Assembly (NCBI GenBank): GCA_012845835.1
Contig: JABAKD010000014.1
Span: 744,001-808,000 of the forward strand
Direction: 5' to 3'
DNA from: Undaria pinnatifida
Taxonomy: Eukaryota > Sar > Phaeophyceae > Laminariales > Alariaceae
Length of the DNA stretch: 64,000 nt
The translations under genes and the position numbers were made by a program. Shown here in pieces: positions 12,400 through 24,399 of this stretch. The first letter of the stretch is position 1; every line of letters begins with the position of its first letter. Below the pieces are notes generated by a model. It did no database searches and was not told the origin of the DNA. It saw nothing but the letters and a program-made list of their open reading frames with translations.

Positions 12400-13210
12400 A
12401 CAGGCTGGTTCGAATAAAAACACCTAATTCTCTCCCCCACGAATGCCGCTCGCATTATCTAGCCAAAGAGTGAATACTTGGTATCATACTGATCTCCATG
12501 ACAAGTGGAAGAGGGCGACATGGCCACATTTGTTTTTAACAGCTCCGGGCTGTCTCTGGATCGAAACTTGTATCAACCAATGCCGAGCCTTCAATTTTTT
12601 AATAATATTAAGGCTTTTTCCACGCGGGGGCGAAAACAAAAAATGCGCTACATTTTGCACGATCCGGTTGGACGTACTCCAAGGCATTTTTCGGGCAAGA
12701 AATCGAACATCTGACCTGCCTGTGTTCAACATTCAGCAGAATCTAGCGAAAAAAATGGATCCTACACTAAAATTAACTCATTTGAAGGAAGTAATGTACC
12801 TTACTCATTTTTACGCACAAAAATCCTAATGTCCACACCGTTTTTGAGCGATAGAACCTGATGTTTTGCACACGTGTTCTACATTCCCATCCCGAGGTCT
12901 GATCTTCGGGGGGGGGGGGGGGGGGGGGGTCTTTTCTTTTTTTCGCTGAAATTAATTGGGCTGAGGTGGTCCATTTTCCGGAAAATCTCACGTGACAAAA
13001 AATCAGGCAAAAAACAACAACAACAACAACAACAACAATAACAGCAACAGCAACAACAACAACAAGTGAGGTCTTCGCAAGGGCACATTGGATGCCTGTG
13101 AAAAATTGCACGGTCTAATTAAAAAGAACGGCGTGGACATTCGGCGGAGAATAAGTTTGGGGTTTTTAACGCGAACCAGCCTGTAGCAGGGGCGTAGTAG
13201 TACATAGCTA
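12400..13210. other. spacer with poly-G and CAA microsatellites
   Basis: This non-array segment has a G homopolymer at about 12909-12930 and a (CAA)n run at about 13012-13064. Overlapping frames give poly-Cys/Leu/Val strings from the simple repeats and are not genes. Confidence 0.6.
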
Positions 13211-15399
13211 CAAGATATCAAACCACTGCTGCCGTACTATGGATGGAAGGGTCGCGAAACATGGCAGCTTCAATAGCCATTCATCTGTCAAACTCAAGCA
13301 CGGACGGGGCTCCCGTCTCGTGCCCGTCTCTAATCGGGCGGGAAACAACGTTCAGGATATTGAGCTTAGGCCAATCTTTGATAGGTCCTGAACCGACCAC
13401 TTATCATCGACGATCGAAGTGTTGTCGTGGACGAGCGCCTGGTCCGGGCATTCGTCCACAACAACATTTCGAGCTTTGACCACAAGTAGTCTGTACAGGG
13501 CCTTACGAGGAGGGCTGAGAGTAATGCCATGACGGCTGTCGTATTCAACCTGATAAGTGCGCGCACTACACGAGAGCATCGCGTTTCAACTTGGCTCGTT
13601 CACGTTTCGATCGTCGAAATTAATTTTTCTGTACAAGACATTCCAAGATGGTTACGAGCGACACCATGACAACTGTCGTCCCCCATGTGACGCCGTGTAC
13701 AAGACGGGAGTTCTCGTGCTTGACGTTGATAGGCGGGCGACGATGCGAAACTGCAACGCTTGGTGAGCTTTTCAGAACTTCCGTGCAACGGAGATCTCAT
13801 AACCCCGTGCTTACCCCGCAATGTTTCACGACCGTTTCAGCACGCCAATGCCACGGAGATCTAACGCCGTCCGCGCATGTGCTATCGGTGTGCAGAGAGA
13901 GTGGCAGAAGCAGTAGCAGCGGTATTAGCAGACGACGCAAGGTATTAGCTACTACCGCGACTACTACGGCTGTAGATACTGCGCGTCAAACGGTTACAAA
14001 ACATTGCAGCCTTCGACCCCCGTTAATCACCGATCAACTCCTTTCTCGTGCGTGGCACTTGTCAGGAGAGAGGCAGCGGCCGCCATGGTGTTGCTCTCGT
14101 CCGTATACACTCGCTCGCCTACGACAGCATATCGATTGAGGAAGGTAGTGGCCTTTATAGGACTTTTGGAAAATGGCTGAGAGCAGCACAACGGCGGTCG
14201 TCGTCTCCCACGGGACGAGCGCTGCGGATGCGACGAGAACCCCCGTGCTTCCCCTGGGTGGGTGAGTAGCGATTTGCTAAAGTTTCCCTTTCGTGACCGA
14301 GTCAGAATGTCCATGTCACGGAGATCTAACACTGTCTGAAGCATGCAAGCACGGTGAGTAAGGAGGGTAGCAAAAGAAGTAGCAGTGGTACAAAAGAACA
14401 TGCCGCAAGGAATCAAGCTACAAAAGTACAACTACTCCTAATAATGTACTTTGATTATCTCGAGTTATTGCGGCTTCAGTGCGTCGTCACTCATCAATCG
14501 AGTTGAAGCACGGACACTCCGTTGTCGTGGGCGGCGCTCGTCCGGGGGAAGACGGCGGTCGCCATCGTGTTGCTCTTACTGTAGTCACCCTCGAAAACTT
14601 CTGTACAGACCGCTTGTGAACGAGTGGTTGGACCTTTCGGTGATGGTTACTATAAGCGCAATACCAAGGCGGACGTTATCTCGCCCTTGGTGGAAGACGC
14701 ATAAAACACCGTAGCGCCCAATCTACAACTTTATGAGTGACTGACGACATGCTGAAGATGCGGTGCTGCGATGTTCGTGGCGGTTCCGGCACGCCAGTGT
14801 TACGGGAATTTAAATCCTTCCGTGCATGCAGGATCGGTGTTACAAAGAAATGGACAACACAAGGTATCACGCTGCTACGACCACTGCCACTACTGTACTG
14901 TGCGTGAAACGGTTCCGAAACATTGCAGCTCCAGTACATTGTCTCTCACCCATCAAGTTCAAGCACGTGCACTAATGTCTCGTCCCCAAGCGCTCGTGGA
15001 GAGGGAGACAGTGGCCACTGAAGTTATCCCTAGTCATCTTCAAAATATCCTGGACCTCTTATCCTCGACGATCGGAAATTGGTCGTGGACGACAGGCCGG
15101 ACGCCCAGCCACCCGGCCCCGATAAGTTTTCGGTCGTAGCGGAGAAACGGTCTGTACAGAACATTTGCGAGGGGAGCGTGAACGACACCATGACGGCTGT
15201 CGTTTCCATCCAACGGATGCCGTGCACGAGACGGGGGCGCCCGTGTGCTTCACGTACTGAAGCTTTCATTGCTCGTGGCCGTTTTAGACCGACAGGCCGC
15301 GGAGATCTAAAACCGTCCAAATATGCAGCATCGGTGTTCACGGAGGGCTTCAGAATCAGTAATAGCGGTGCAGTGGTAGCAAACCCCGCAAGGTGTCCA

Positions 15400-15415
15400 A
15401 GTGCTACTACTACTT

Positions 15416-15479
<64 letters not shown>

Positions 15480-15590
15480 CGCTACTACTACTGGTACTAC
15501 TTCTACTGCTGCTGCTGCTACTACTCTTACTGCTGCTACTGCTGCTACAGCTGCTGCTACTAGTACTACGACTGCTGCTACGACTGTACT
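15400..15590. repeat. CTA/CTG trinucleotide array
   Basis: About 60 triplets, mostly CTA, become interspersed with CTG toward the right. It sits in the usual microsatellite position of the foldback spacer, expanded here far more than in other units. Frames reading poly-Leu, poly-Thr and poly-Val are artefacts of the repeat. Confidence 0.95.
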
Positions 15591-16309
15591 GTACGTGAAA
15601 CGTTCACGAATCATTGAAGCGTTAGTATGTCGTCCCTCACCGATCAAGTTGAAGAATATGCGTCCCCTTGTCGTGCGCGGCACTCATCACAAAAGAGACG
15701 GCGGCTGCCATGGCATTGCTCTTAGCCATCTTCGAACGGTCATGTATAAATCACTTGTGGGCAAGTGGCTGGTCCTGTACGAATCACTTGTGGGCAAGTG
15801 ACTGAACCGTTCGAAGATGGCTAAGAGCGTCACCAAGGCGGCAAACGACTCAAATGCGACAAGCGTTGTACACAACACGGGAGCGATTTTTTTACTTCGT
15901 GATAGGTGAGTTTCAACCTCATGAAGGATACCAAACTTGGTAGGGTAGGAAAGCGTATGATAATAGTATTGAAACGGAAATGTCCTAACCTAGGGCCAAC
16001 CCAAACCACGAAAAATCAGCTAGAAACAACCAAAATGGCCCCTTGTACCCACAGCCCTAAAACGATATCTTGGGTTGGATTGGTCGAGATAACTCCAACC
16101 CAACCTGCTAACAATTTTAACAAAAATTGAGCAACACCCAATCAGGCTTTGTTGTTGTACGGTTTCTTTGGGTCTTTCAGTCCAACACAATTCGGTAATC
16201 GTAAACACCCTAGTCAAATTTAGTTTTGTTACCGCCAGTGGTGGCGAAAGAGGAACAGATGCCGCAAGGTATCAAACTATATGATACTATGCTGGATTAT
16301 TGCACGCGA

Positions 16310-16670
16310 AACGGCCATGAAACATTGCAACTTCAGTACGTCGTCGAGCGGCTGCTCTCGTCTCGAGCGCGTCTCTCATGAGGCGAGAGACGCCGGCCGC
16401 CATGGTGTTGCTCTTAGCCATCTTCGAAAGATCCTGTACCAACCACATATCTTCGACGATCAAAGTTTCTTCATGGACGAGCGGCTGGTCCGGTTATTCT
16501 TCCACTATAACAATTTCATCTCCGACGCTATCACTAGTGGTCTGTGATGGGCCTTTCGAAGAGGGTTGTGAACAACATAATGGCGGCCGTTGCGTCCCGC
16601 CTTACGAGCGCCGCGCACGAGACGAGAGGACGGGAGCGCCCGTGCTTCAACTCGACGGGTAAGTGTTATG
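16310..16670. repeat. foldback unit, centre near 16485
   Basis: Left-arm blocks tgctcttagccatcttcgaa and acatatcttcgacgatcaaa face right-arm blocks at 16500-16660, including gggcctttcgaagagg and gcgcacgagacgaga. It retains both arms. Confidence 0.55.
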
Positions 16671-17272
16671 CTGCAGTGTTGCTAAACCGGTTCAGAGAGC
16701 GTATGCCGCGGAGCTGTAACACCGTCGTCTAAGAATGCAACATCGCTGTGCAGGAGGCCAAGGCTGTGGCGGGGGCGGGGGTTCACGTTTGGAGCCTTTC
16801 GTCGCAGTGGCTCGTCGTCACTCGCGCGAGTGATCCCGCTGTTCCTTTCCTTTCTTGAGTTTTCGTGCTGTTTTATTTGGCGATGTTAATCCACCATGGA
16901 ATGGTAAACGCTGTGCCAAAACAATCGCCTAAAGTCTTTTTGTCCGTGAGGCAAAGAGTCACTCGTGCGAGTGGCTTAAACCCAGTAGTAGTGAAAATGG
17001 GAGTATACCCCTACCGTAGCCTTGATCAGGGAGGGTAGCAGAAGTAGTAGCAGCGATACAGGTCAGAGGCCGAAAGGCATAAACCTACGGCTACCACGAC
17101 TAACGCTGTAAATACTTGCATAAAAGGGCAACAAAATATTGCAGGTTCGGTACGTCGACACTAAACAATCCAATTGAAGCACGGGCGCCGCTGTCTCGTG
17201 CGAAGCGCTCGTTGAAGAAGAGACGGCACAAGCTATGGTATTGCTCTTAATGATCTTCGAAAGGCTCTGTGG

Positions 17273-17529
17273 AGGCCGACATGTGCTACGATAGAGATAG
17301 TAGCACTGCTGGGCCAAAATGTTTCTGCCTGGTGGGGGCTTCTTAATTGGGGAACCACTTGTTATCGTCGGAATACCATCGGCGTTTGAATTGCTTTTTG
17401 TTGGGCATGGGATTGTCCATCGGATCGCATTTTCAAACTTTCTCAAATGTAGCGGGTGAAGCATAGAGATCCCCAAGTATGGAGCTTCAGTAAAAGTAGG
17501 CTCTACCCCTATCGTAGCATGCGTCGGCC
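17273..17529. mobile_element. MITE family M2, best copy, inside a foldback arm
   Basis: Terminal inverted repeats begin GGCCGACATGTGCTACGATA on the left and, read inverted from the right, GGCCGACGCATGCTACGATA. The foldback arm consensus continues on both sides (cgaaaggctctgtgga to the left, cacttgccccacttacccgc to the right), so the MITE inserted into a pre-existing unit. A target duplication beyond the terminal GGCC is not clear. Confidence 0.75.
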
Positions 17530-18117
17530 ACTTGCCCCACTTACCCGCGACGATTTAAACATCATGGTGGACAAGCGACTGAACGTCCGGGCACTCGTTT
17601 CCGACACGTTCTCGATGTTCGTGGATAAGTGGCCTTTACAGATCCTTTTGAAGATGGCCTCCACCAACACAACGTTGGCTGATGCCTCCCATCCGACGAG
17701 TCTTACTCACACGGCTGAAGCGCCCGTGCTTCAACCACCGCCAGAAAAAAAAGATGCACCCCCTATAATACTATTAACAGTATGGGTCAAGGGAGAGACG
17801 GTGGCCACCATGACATGGTATTGCTCTTAGCAATCTTCAAAAGGCCCTGCACAGACAGCTTGGGGACGAGTAGCTGAAACTTCGGAAGATGACTAAGAGC
17901 AGCACCATATGATATAGTGAGTATATGGTGGCTTACTCCTACACGACGCACGCTGCTCACGAGACGGGAGCGCCCGTGCCTCCCCTGGATGGGCGAGGAG
18001 CGACGTGCTGAAGCTGTAACTATTCGTGATCGTTTCAGAACGCCTGTGCTACGGACGCTCAACACCTTTCAAGCATGCAGCACCGGTGTGCAGGGAGGCC
18101 AGAAAAACAGTAGCAGC

Positions 18118-18337
18118 CGTTGATTTGGGATCTTCGGTATGACATTTACTTATCATTTTCGTGTCGGTTCGGGCTACTGGCCTGTTTTTGGGTACCTAGT
18201 AGTGCCTGGCTTGCGTTCTTGATGGTAGACTGCTGTGAGCTCTCGCTCAGGAGGTCACTCTTCTGGGCTTGCCTCTACCCTGGGTTGGGAGAGTAATACA
18301 ATGACTTGAAACCTACCCCGCTTGGAGCTAGCGAACA
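18118..18337 (+). repeat. left LTR
   Basis: 220 bp. It shares with the right LTR the blocks gttgatttgggatcttcggt, agactgctgtgagctctcgc and cttctgggcttgcctctacc, and the end gctagcgaaca. The two LTRs differ at many positions in the first half, so the insertion is not recent. Confidence 0.85.
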
Positions 18338-18671
18338 CTCTAGAGGGAACCGATTCGGTCTAGCCTCATGGGAGATCTAAGGGCCAGCAGTGTTGGAACA
18401 GGGCCATGCTCTCGAAGAAGCTTGGTGGGGAAGAAAGGGCCGTGTTTGTGGAGCCAGCCTTCTCGGAGACCAGCGGAAAAAAGAGCAGTAAGGCGCAAGG
18501 AGGAGTCCGGTGGGGAGAAGGAGAGAGCCACCGCTGGTATGGCAGGGAGAGATGCTGTACCGCCATCGTCGGGATTCTCCGATGGTGGCAGAGGGAGCAT
18601 GGAGGGCAACTTGATAGGCGAGTTTCTTACTGACGGGCGTCGGTATTTTTGGGCCGGTCAAGCTTGCTCTA

Positions 18672-18832
18672 CAGTTGCGTGACTAAGTGGTCCAGTGGGT
18701 AGTGCTGTATAACCAAATATCACCGACTTCATATTTCGTCTTTGCGAGCGTGTGCGCTGGGGTCATTATGAACGGTTACGATAGTTCGCTCCTGGGTACT
18801 GCTGTAGTGCGTGGCGAGGAAGCACCCCACGG
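18672..18832 (+). mobile_element. SINE copy nested in the LTR element
   Basis: The box-A-like head ccagtgggtagtgctgtataacc is followed by a body with ttgcgagcgtgtgcgctggg and tactgctgtagtgcgtggcg, as in the SINE cluster at 11.1-12.0 kb. The B box is missing or deleted. Confidence 0.6.
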
Positions 18833-20861
18833 TGGAGCATGACCGTAGGCAGGGAGTAACAGTAGCTTATGTCCATGATTGAAGCGTCCCGAGGACACCC
18901 TCACCGCATAGAGTGGACAGGGGGGTTCACAGCAGCAGCTAAAAGCCTTATTATGGCGGAAGTACAGTCGTAGGCACCCTCGCCGTGTGTTGCGAGTGAG
19001 GGGTTTTCAAGTCGCACGGCATTTTTTTTTTTTTGTTGGTCGTACGCACTCCATTTCGGAAGGTTGGTTGTGGAGGCAGCTGATATGGGGTTATCTGCAC
19101 ATTCCGTGAGAAGTCACACGGCCGCCAGCCGTGTGCACCCGACTAGGGTGGTGCTTTGGTAGGGCAAAGTCGCGAGGCATAATAGCCGCATGCTTCCTGC
19201 TGCTGGTAACAGTGGTAGGAACGGTCGTGGGGTAATCGTGGGCTGTCTGCAGCAGTACCAAATAACGATGGGGTTTCGTCCGGGAAACAAGTCGAGCGGC
19301 ATGGCCGCACGCACTCCATGATACGCAGCAGCAACAGCAGCCGCAGGAAAGCTCATGGAGGGAGCAGACCCGTTCATTATTTCGTCAGCGGGAGCTTTAT
19401 GGTTCGGCAACATCGCGGTGCGAGGGGGAGGGAAAGGTGTGGTCAAAGTCGTGAATTTATTTTCACGGTGGATTCGTTTTTCGATCAAAATATTGTTTTT
19501 GGTCGAATTCGACGTTTTTTTATGTACGGTATAAGAGTGGAGACCCGTAAATAGTAGGCGATTTGTTTGCGGTGAGGGTGGAAACCTGCGAAAAGCATCA
19601 TCTTAGGTTCGTTCTGGATGGTATGCGTAACCTTTTTCGCCTGGTAGTTTTGATGTGTTTTCATATTTAAATCAAACAGTCTTTGTAAATCCGAAAAACT
19701 TGTAGTGTTTTTCTGGTGTAGGCAGGACCAGAAGGGGCCTGGTGAAGCTGACATATAGACAAAAACGATTTGGAGAATGGAGTACGTACGTGCACATTGA
19801 GAGGTGTACTGATCTGATGATGTGTGGTATTGATGGTGGCACTGGTTATACTGAATTTTGCGGGTATCTCTAGTTTTCGGCAGTAGTAGTCTTCTAATGG
19901 ATTGCAAAATAAAGGAGTTTGTGCATATTCACGATTGATTGGTTGTCCTATCAACAGTATCATTTTGCGAATACTTGCTCGCAATGGAGGAGTGAAACAC
20001 GAAATATTTTTGCGATGATCGAACAGTTTTCGTCGCTGGGAGAGCTTGGTCTGTTCGTACCGACAGTGGCGGCATTTGTTTCTTTATTCGATTATTTGGA
20101 GCTGTAGCGAACAAAAGCCAAAACACAGCATTTTCGGTCTTGTAACGGTTTGCAATTGACCAATATTTCGGGTAATTAAGCTTGTTGGCGAGGGTTAGTT
20201 GCACTGGCTTATAAGTTTTGCTGGTATCTCTTGTTTGTGGTTGCCTACGTGTGCTGACGAGATGGGATGGGGCATCCTTGTGACCGTACAGTACAGGAGA
20301 TAGCGGTCTCAAAATGAGGGAGGATGTGCAAAGTCACAATTAGTAATTGGATTACCGATGTTGTTTTGCCGAATTTGATGGGTAGTTGCGATTTTGTTTG
20401 GAAATTCGAAGGACGAGATGTTTTGAGGGTTAGATTTAATTCACAAGCAAGTTGCATTTGCTTTGCAATGAAAAACGGGGTGGCTTGTGGATGATCAGAT
20501 ACTCTTTGAATCAGGGAGGGCGTAGGCTAATTTCGCGTCGGATAAATTCTGTGTTTGCGGGAAATAGTTTATGATGTTTTTTTTTTACCGGTATGATCTG
20601 TGTATCTATGGCGGTAGTAGGGGACAACGAGAGACCTTTGTCCGAGTGACCTCGCGATCTCTGGCATTTTATCTGTCGCATTAGGTTTTTTGCCGTGAAG
20701 GCGCGGCTGTTGTAATCTCTTTTTGTTATTACAATTGTTGTAAGTGGGAGAGTATGGAATAGGTCTTTCGCTCATGAGGATGAGTTTCCTCTTATCATTT
20801 TTGTTGTGTTTGGTAATGGAATTGAGTCAATTGTTGATTCGTCACTGTCTTGTGAAGAATC
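18833..20861. other. LTR-element interior without recognisable gag-pol
   Basis: Minus-strand frames at 19485-19907 and 19929-20312 (140 and 127 residues) are the longest here. They are antisense to the element, basic and match nothing I recognise. Blocks such as ggtatctctagttttcggc and ggtatctcttgtttgtggt repeat within 19840-20240, so this part is internally duplicated. Confidence 0.5.
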
Positions 20862-20869
20862 CGGGAGGG

Positions 20870-21087
20870 TGTTGATTTGGGATCTTCGGTATGGCAGCTA
20901 CTTATCAGCTTCGTGCCGGCTCGGGCTACTGGCCTATTACTGGGTACCTAATAGTATCTGGCTGTTCTCGATGGTAGACTGCTGTGAGCTCTCGCTCAGG
21001 AGGTCACTCTTCTGGGCTTGCCTCTACCCTGGGTTGATAGACGTAGTACAATGACTTGAAACCTACCCCGCTTGGCGCTAGCGAACA
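20870..21087 (+). repeat. right LTR
   Basis: 218 bp, TG...CA. It is preceded by the polypurine tract at 20862-20869 and followed by the GCAGC target duplication at 21088-21092. Confidence 0.85.
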
Positions 21088-21092
21088 GCAGC

Positions 21093-22130
21093 GGTACCGT
21101 AGTAGTCGCCGCATGGTGTCCAACTACTACTACTTCGTCATCTACTACTACAACAACTACTACCACTACTATTATGATACTACTATTTCACTGCCGTGCG
21201 TGAAACAACTGCGAAAAACGGCAGTCTGAGTACGACGTCACTTACCCACCAGGAGAAGCGTGGCAGTCCCGTCTCGAGCGCGGCGTTTGTCACGAGAGAG
21301 ACGGTGGCCGCCCAGGTGCTGCTCTTAGCCATGTTCGAAAGGTCCAGCCACCCTGTAAAGGACAATTCGAAGATGGCTACCAGCAACACCATTGACGGCC
21401 CCCGTTTCTCACATGACGAGCACTGCACACGAGACGGGATCGCCCGTGCTTCAAACTGGTGGGGGAGTGACAACTCAAGCTTTTTCGTGTTTTTAACCGT
21501 TGCCTTTCTTTCCAGCACTTGTCGTACGTACGTACCAGGTAAGAGGTTTTATCCTCAGCGGCCTTCTTGGCAGCCATGGTCACAAGTGTCGTCCCTTCTC
21601 TTGCCTTCCTTTTTATCGCGCATTGGGTTCAGCAGTCCCGCTGATCGTCGGTTTACATCGGCTTCTTGCGTATTCCCGCTCTCGCACGTTCGACGACGGA
21701 ACAAGACTCAGAAAATAGTCCCGTGTATAGATATACGCCAGCCGAGATCCGAACCTCAGCACAACCACCAGCGCGAATGACTGTCTACCGCGGACCCATA
21801 CGAGTACCGTACAGGACATATAGTAAGACAGAGATAATCATACTGACGCAGGCTGGGTGCTTAGCTTAGGAGAGAATGCGTTCTACACCGGCTTCAGTAT
21901 AACGGCTTTCCAATTTCTTATTTTCTGTAAACCTCAGCCTGGCATACTTGTTACGCTGTTTCTTAAAAGGTGTCCTGTACTGTAGTTCATTGCTTAGGGT
22001 TATGCTTTTTACTCTAATTGGCCGGTTCAGAGTGCCTATGTCACGGAGGTCGAACGCCGTCGACGCATGCAGTATCGGTGTGCAGGGACAGCAGAATCAG
22101 TAGCGGCGGTACAGTAGTACCTGTAGTATG
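21093..22130. repeat. foldback array, continuation past the LTR element
   Basis: The interrupted spacer resumes (ggtaccgtagtagtcgccgc, CTA run) and leads into a unit at about 21190-21490 with both arms. A last partial spacer is at 22025-22130 (agagtgcctatgtcacggag, gcagtatcggtgtgcaggga). The segment between holds another repeat. Confidence 0.6.
21490..21725 (+). repeat. dispersed repeat R4, plus copy
   Basis: Shares with the inverse copy at 24165-24395 the blocks ctttctttccagc, atcgcgcattgggttcagca, gtcggtttacatcgg and cgacggaacaagactcagaa. It is non-coding; the overlapping frames on both copies are not conserved as protein. Confidence 0.6.
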
Positions 22131-23550
22131 GGTAGTAGACGCTGCGAGGTATGAAACCAACTCCCATAGCGGGGAGGGCATGAGCCCAAAGTGAGTTCCA
22201 TCCATGACCACACCGTCTGTAATACTATAGTAAACCATGACAGCTGCAAAAACAAAATGGCATAGTCTAGTATCCCAGGTAAAGCAGATTTTGAAGGGAT
22301 CCGGAAGTAGGTAAGAGCGCCATATAAGGGACCTCGCATTTCTCCTCACGCTGTTCGCCTACACTACAAAGGGCCTCGTCCCTTATAGTGGGCGCAATAA
22401 TCTAAAGGGATGCCAGGTCCCCTGTAAGCGCTGCCACACAGCAGTCTCTCGCTTGAAAACGCCACACATGGACTGCTAGAAACCATAAGAGCGGCCAAAA
22501 TTGTTAAAGAACGACGGGATATAAGGGACGTTGCCGCCCTGACTCCCCGACGCACTCTGGTCCCTTGAAAGGGGCCACCTACTGATACTTCACTAGGATC
22601 CAGGATTCTCGAATCTTCACATTCCCACATGATGTAAATATGACTACTGTATCCCATTATTATATGATATCATATCATACTAACTGTGCTGCATACCTAC
22701 GCAAGAATGAAGGGGCCAAGGACATCAAGGAAGGGCCGAGTACTGTAGAGCTTGGGAGATACGACATGTGGCCAAATCAACCCCTTTGTAACTACATACC
22801 AGGTACAGCACACCAACCTGTTGGGGGCAAAGTACCACAGTAGCTTGAGACTATCATTATTTTGTGAAACAATGAATCCAACAACGAAAATGTTCAACTA
22901 TGGGTGTCCATGTTGAGACTATTACGATATATTGTTGTTGGTTGTTGGTGTGGGGTTGTGGGTGTGGGTTGTGAGTGTGAGGTGTGGGGAAATTTTCTCG
23001 AGAGAACCAGCTGGAAATACAAACGATGAGTTATCTGTAAGAGGGTGCCTGGATTCTTGCATCTACTAAAGCACGCAAATATGAAAGGGGCCAAAACAAG
23101 TGTCACAAGTCACATGGGCTGTACGGTAGGGCTTGGGATCTTATTACACGAGTTGCGGCCACGACGTGGGGCTCTAAAGCTCGACGTAGACCCTGAAAAA
23201 AAAATGCGACAAAAAATAGGATATCCTATCGGCCAGGATCCTGGAGTCTACCCTCGCAAGGATGGAGGAGGCAACCGCAAAGCCACACAAAGGCTGTGCG
23301 AGTATTGAACAGGGCTTGGGGGCTACGAGCTCTGACCACGACGTGCGATTGCAGAGCTCTAGAGTCTATCGAGCTCTCGAGACTGAAGAGTGAATGATGA
23401 AGAGATTTCCCGCTGCTAAACCAGATCACCAAGTCCAGTTCGCGCGAGAATTTACGAGCTCGCCCATGAAGACCCAAAACGCTTATGCAGAAAAATGAAA
23501 GCTGATTTTGCCTCGAGACGATGCTCTTGCTGATATACATCGAGAATGCA
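22130..23550. other. no recognisable gene; degenerate repeats
   Basis: A loose repeat links about 22690-22780, 23050-23160 and 23245-23330 (each has a gcaag/gcaaatatgaaagg-like start and gggcttggg later). No coding sequence is supportable. Confidence 0.35.
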
Positions 23551-23559
23551 CCGATGCAA

Positions 23560-23995
23560 TACCCCCCCGTAGATCCGATACAATGGCACACGTTGCTACG
23601 CACTGTGTCCAAATTATGCCTCGGTAAATTCAAGAGGCCCATGGCGCAAGAGGACCTTGGGCTTGGGGGTCGCGTGGGTGGGCCCAGGGGGGCTGTGGCC
23701 CAATGCCCAGGGAACGAATCTGCTGGGAGATTCAAGCTCTGGAAATATCCTGATACCCCGCATTCAAACTTGCATGACTTTTGTTGTCACGAGGCGATGC
23801 AGCTGGCATCGGGCATGCATGCGGTAACCACCGTGGATCGAATACATTGGCAATCCTTCGCACTACGTTGTGTACCGAAATTATGTCAGGGAAGAGGCAG
23901 GAGAGCGACTGTTAGCAGTGACTGCAAGAGGATCTTCGGTTTGGGGCTGGAGTTGGGGATCCAGGGGAGCCGGCCCAGGGCCATTGTTTGCGACA
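23560..23995. repeat. diverged tandem duplication, period about 275 bp
   Basis: gatacaatggcacacgttgc with ctgtgtccaaattatgcctc (from 23577) recurs as aatacattggcaatccttcg with ttgtgtaccgaaattatgtc (from 23841). Both are followed by a G-rich stretch ending in a cccaggg-containing block. The long plus frame through it is probably a by-product. Confidence 0.5.
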
Positions 23996-24164
23996 CAAGC
24001 CACAAAAAATCTAGAAAACTCCTCGGATTGGCACGATCGGCCCGATCGACTAGTCTGGAGTCAAGGCCATGCTTCCCGTGTCCACGGCCCACGGCTCCCG
24101 TGTCCGCAAGTTTGCTTGCCACCGCTTCTGTGCCCCACACGGTCCTTGTCGCGGGCGCGACAAC

Positions 24165-24395
24165 AGAGCACATGGTATTTTCTTAGTCTTATTCCGTCGC
24201 CGAATTGCGAAAGAGGGTCGGTGAAATCCGATGCAAATCGACGAGTGATGGGAGTGCTGAACCCTATGCGCGATAAAAACGAATGCGCGTACCGGGGGAA
24301 GAAGGGGCGACGGACCTGTGACCACGGCTTGTCCAGCACGCCGCTAAGGGTAAAATCTCTCACGAGGTGAGCTGGAAAGAAAAAGTTATAAAAAC
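24165..24395 (-). repeat. dispersed repeat R4, minus copy
   Basis: Inverse copy of 21490-21725: the reverse complement carries ctttctttccagc, atcgcgcatagggttcagca and cgacggaataagactaagaa. Confidence 0.6.
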
Positions 24396-24399
24396 ACTC

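Larger units (their letters stand above)
8220..18117. repeat. array of imperfect foldback units
   Basis: A repeated module fills most of this stretch. Each unit has a left arm (cgaaacattgcagcttcagt, then cgtcactcacccatcaagtt, then gctcttagccatcttcgaaa, then gatcgaagtgttgtcgtgga) meeting its own reverse complement at a centre around a gagcggccggacgctc-like core. Centres lie near 8375, 8620, 9127, 9992, 10530, 13445, 15095, 15775 and 16485; several other units keep one good arm. Arms are about 180-220 bp. Units are separated by a spacer of about 200 bp with conserved blocks (gtgctacggagatctaacac, gcagcaccggtgtgcaggga, gcagaagcagtagcagcggt) and a CTA/CTG microsatellite. No unit encodes a protein. 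The array looks like a foldback transposon or a satellite built from one; it continues at 21093-22130. Confidence 0.7.
18118..21087 (+). mobile_element. LTR retrotransposon, non-autonomous
   Basis: Two direct repeats bound the element (18118-18337 and 20870-21087). Each ends in CA; the right one begins TG and the left CG by one change. Both copies are flanked by GCAGC (18113-18117 and 21088-21092), a 5-bp target duplication. A purine tract, CGGGAGGG, lies directly before the right LTR, giving plus orientation. The 2.5-kb interior has no gag, protease, reverse transcriptase or integrase that I can see, and includes a SINE copy and internally repetitive A/T-rich sequence. The flanks are the two halves of one foldback spacer. 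It is best described as a LARD/TRIM-like element. I found no clear tRNA primer-binding site after the left LTR. Confidence 0.85.

Noticed and set aside
15400-15600. Poly-Leu, poly-Thr and poly-Val frames
   Set aside because: They are by-products of the CTA/CTG trinucleotide array.
18377-18682. gag of the LTR element
   Set aside because: Five overlapping frames on both strands are open over the same 300 bp. None shows a capsid or zinc-knuckle motif.
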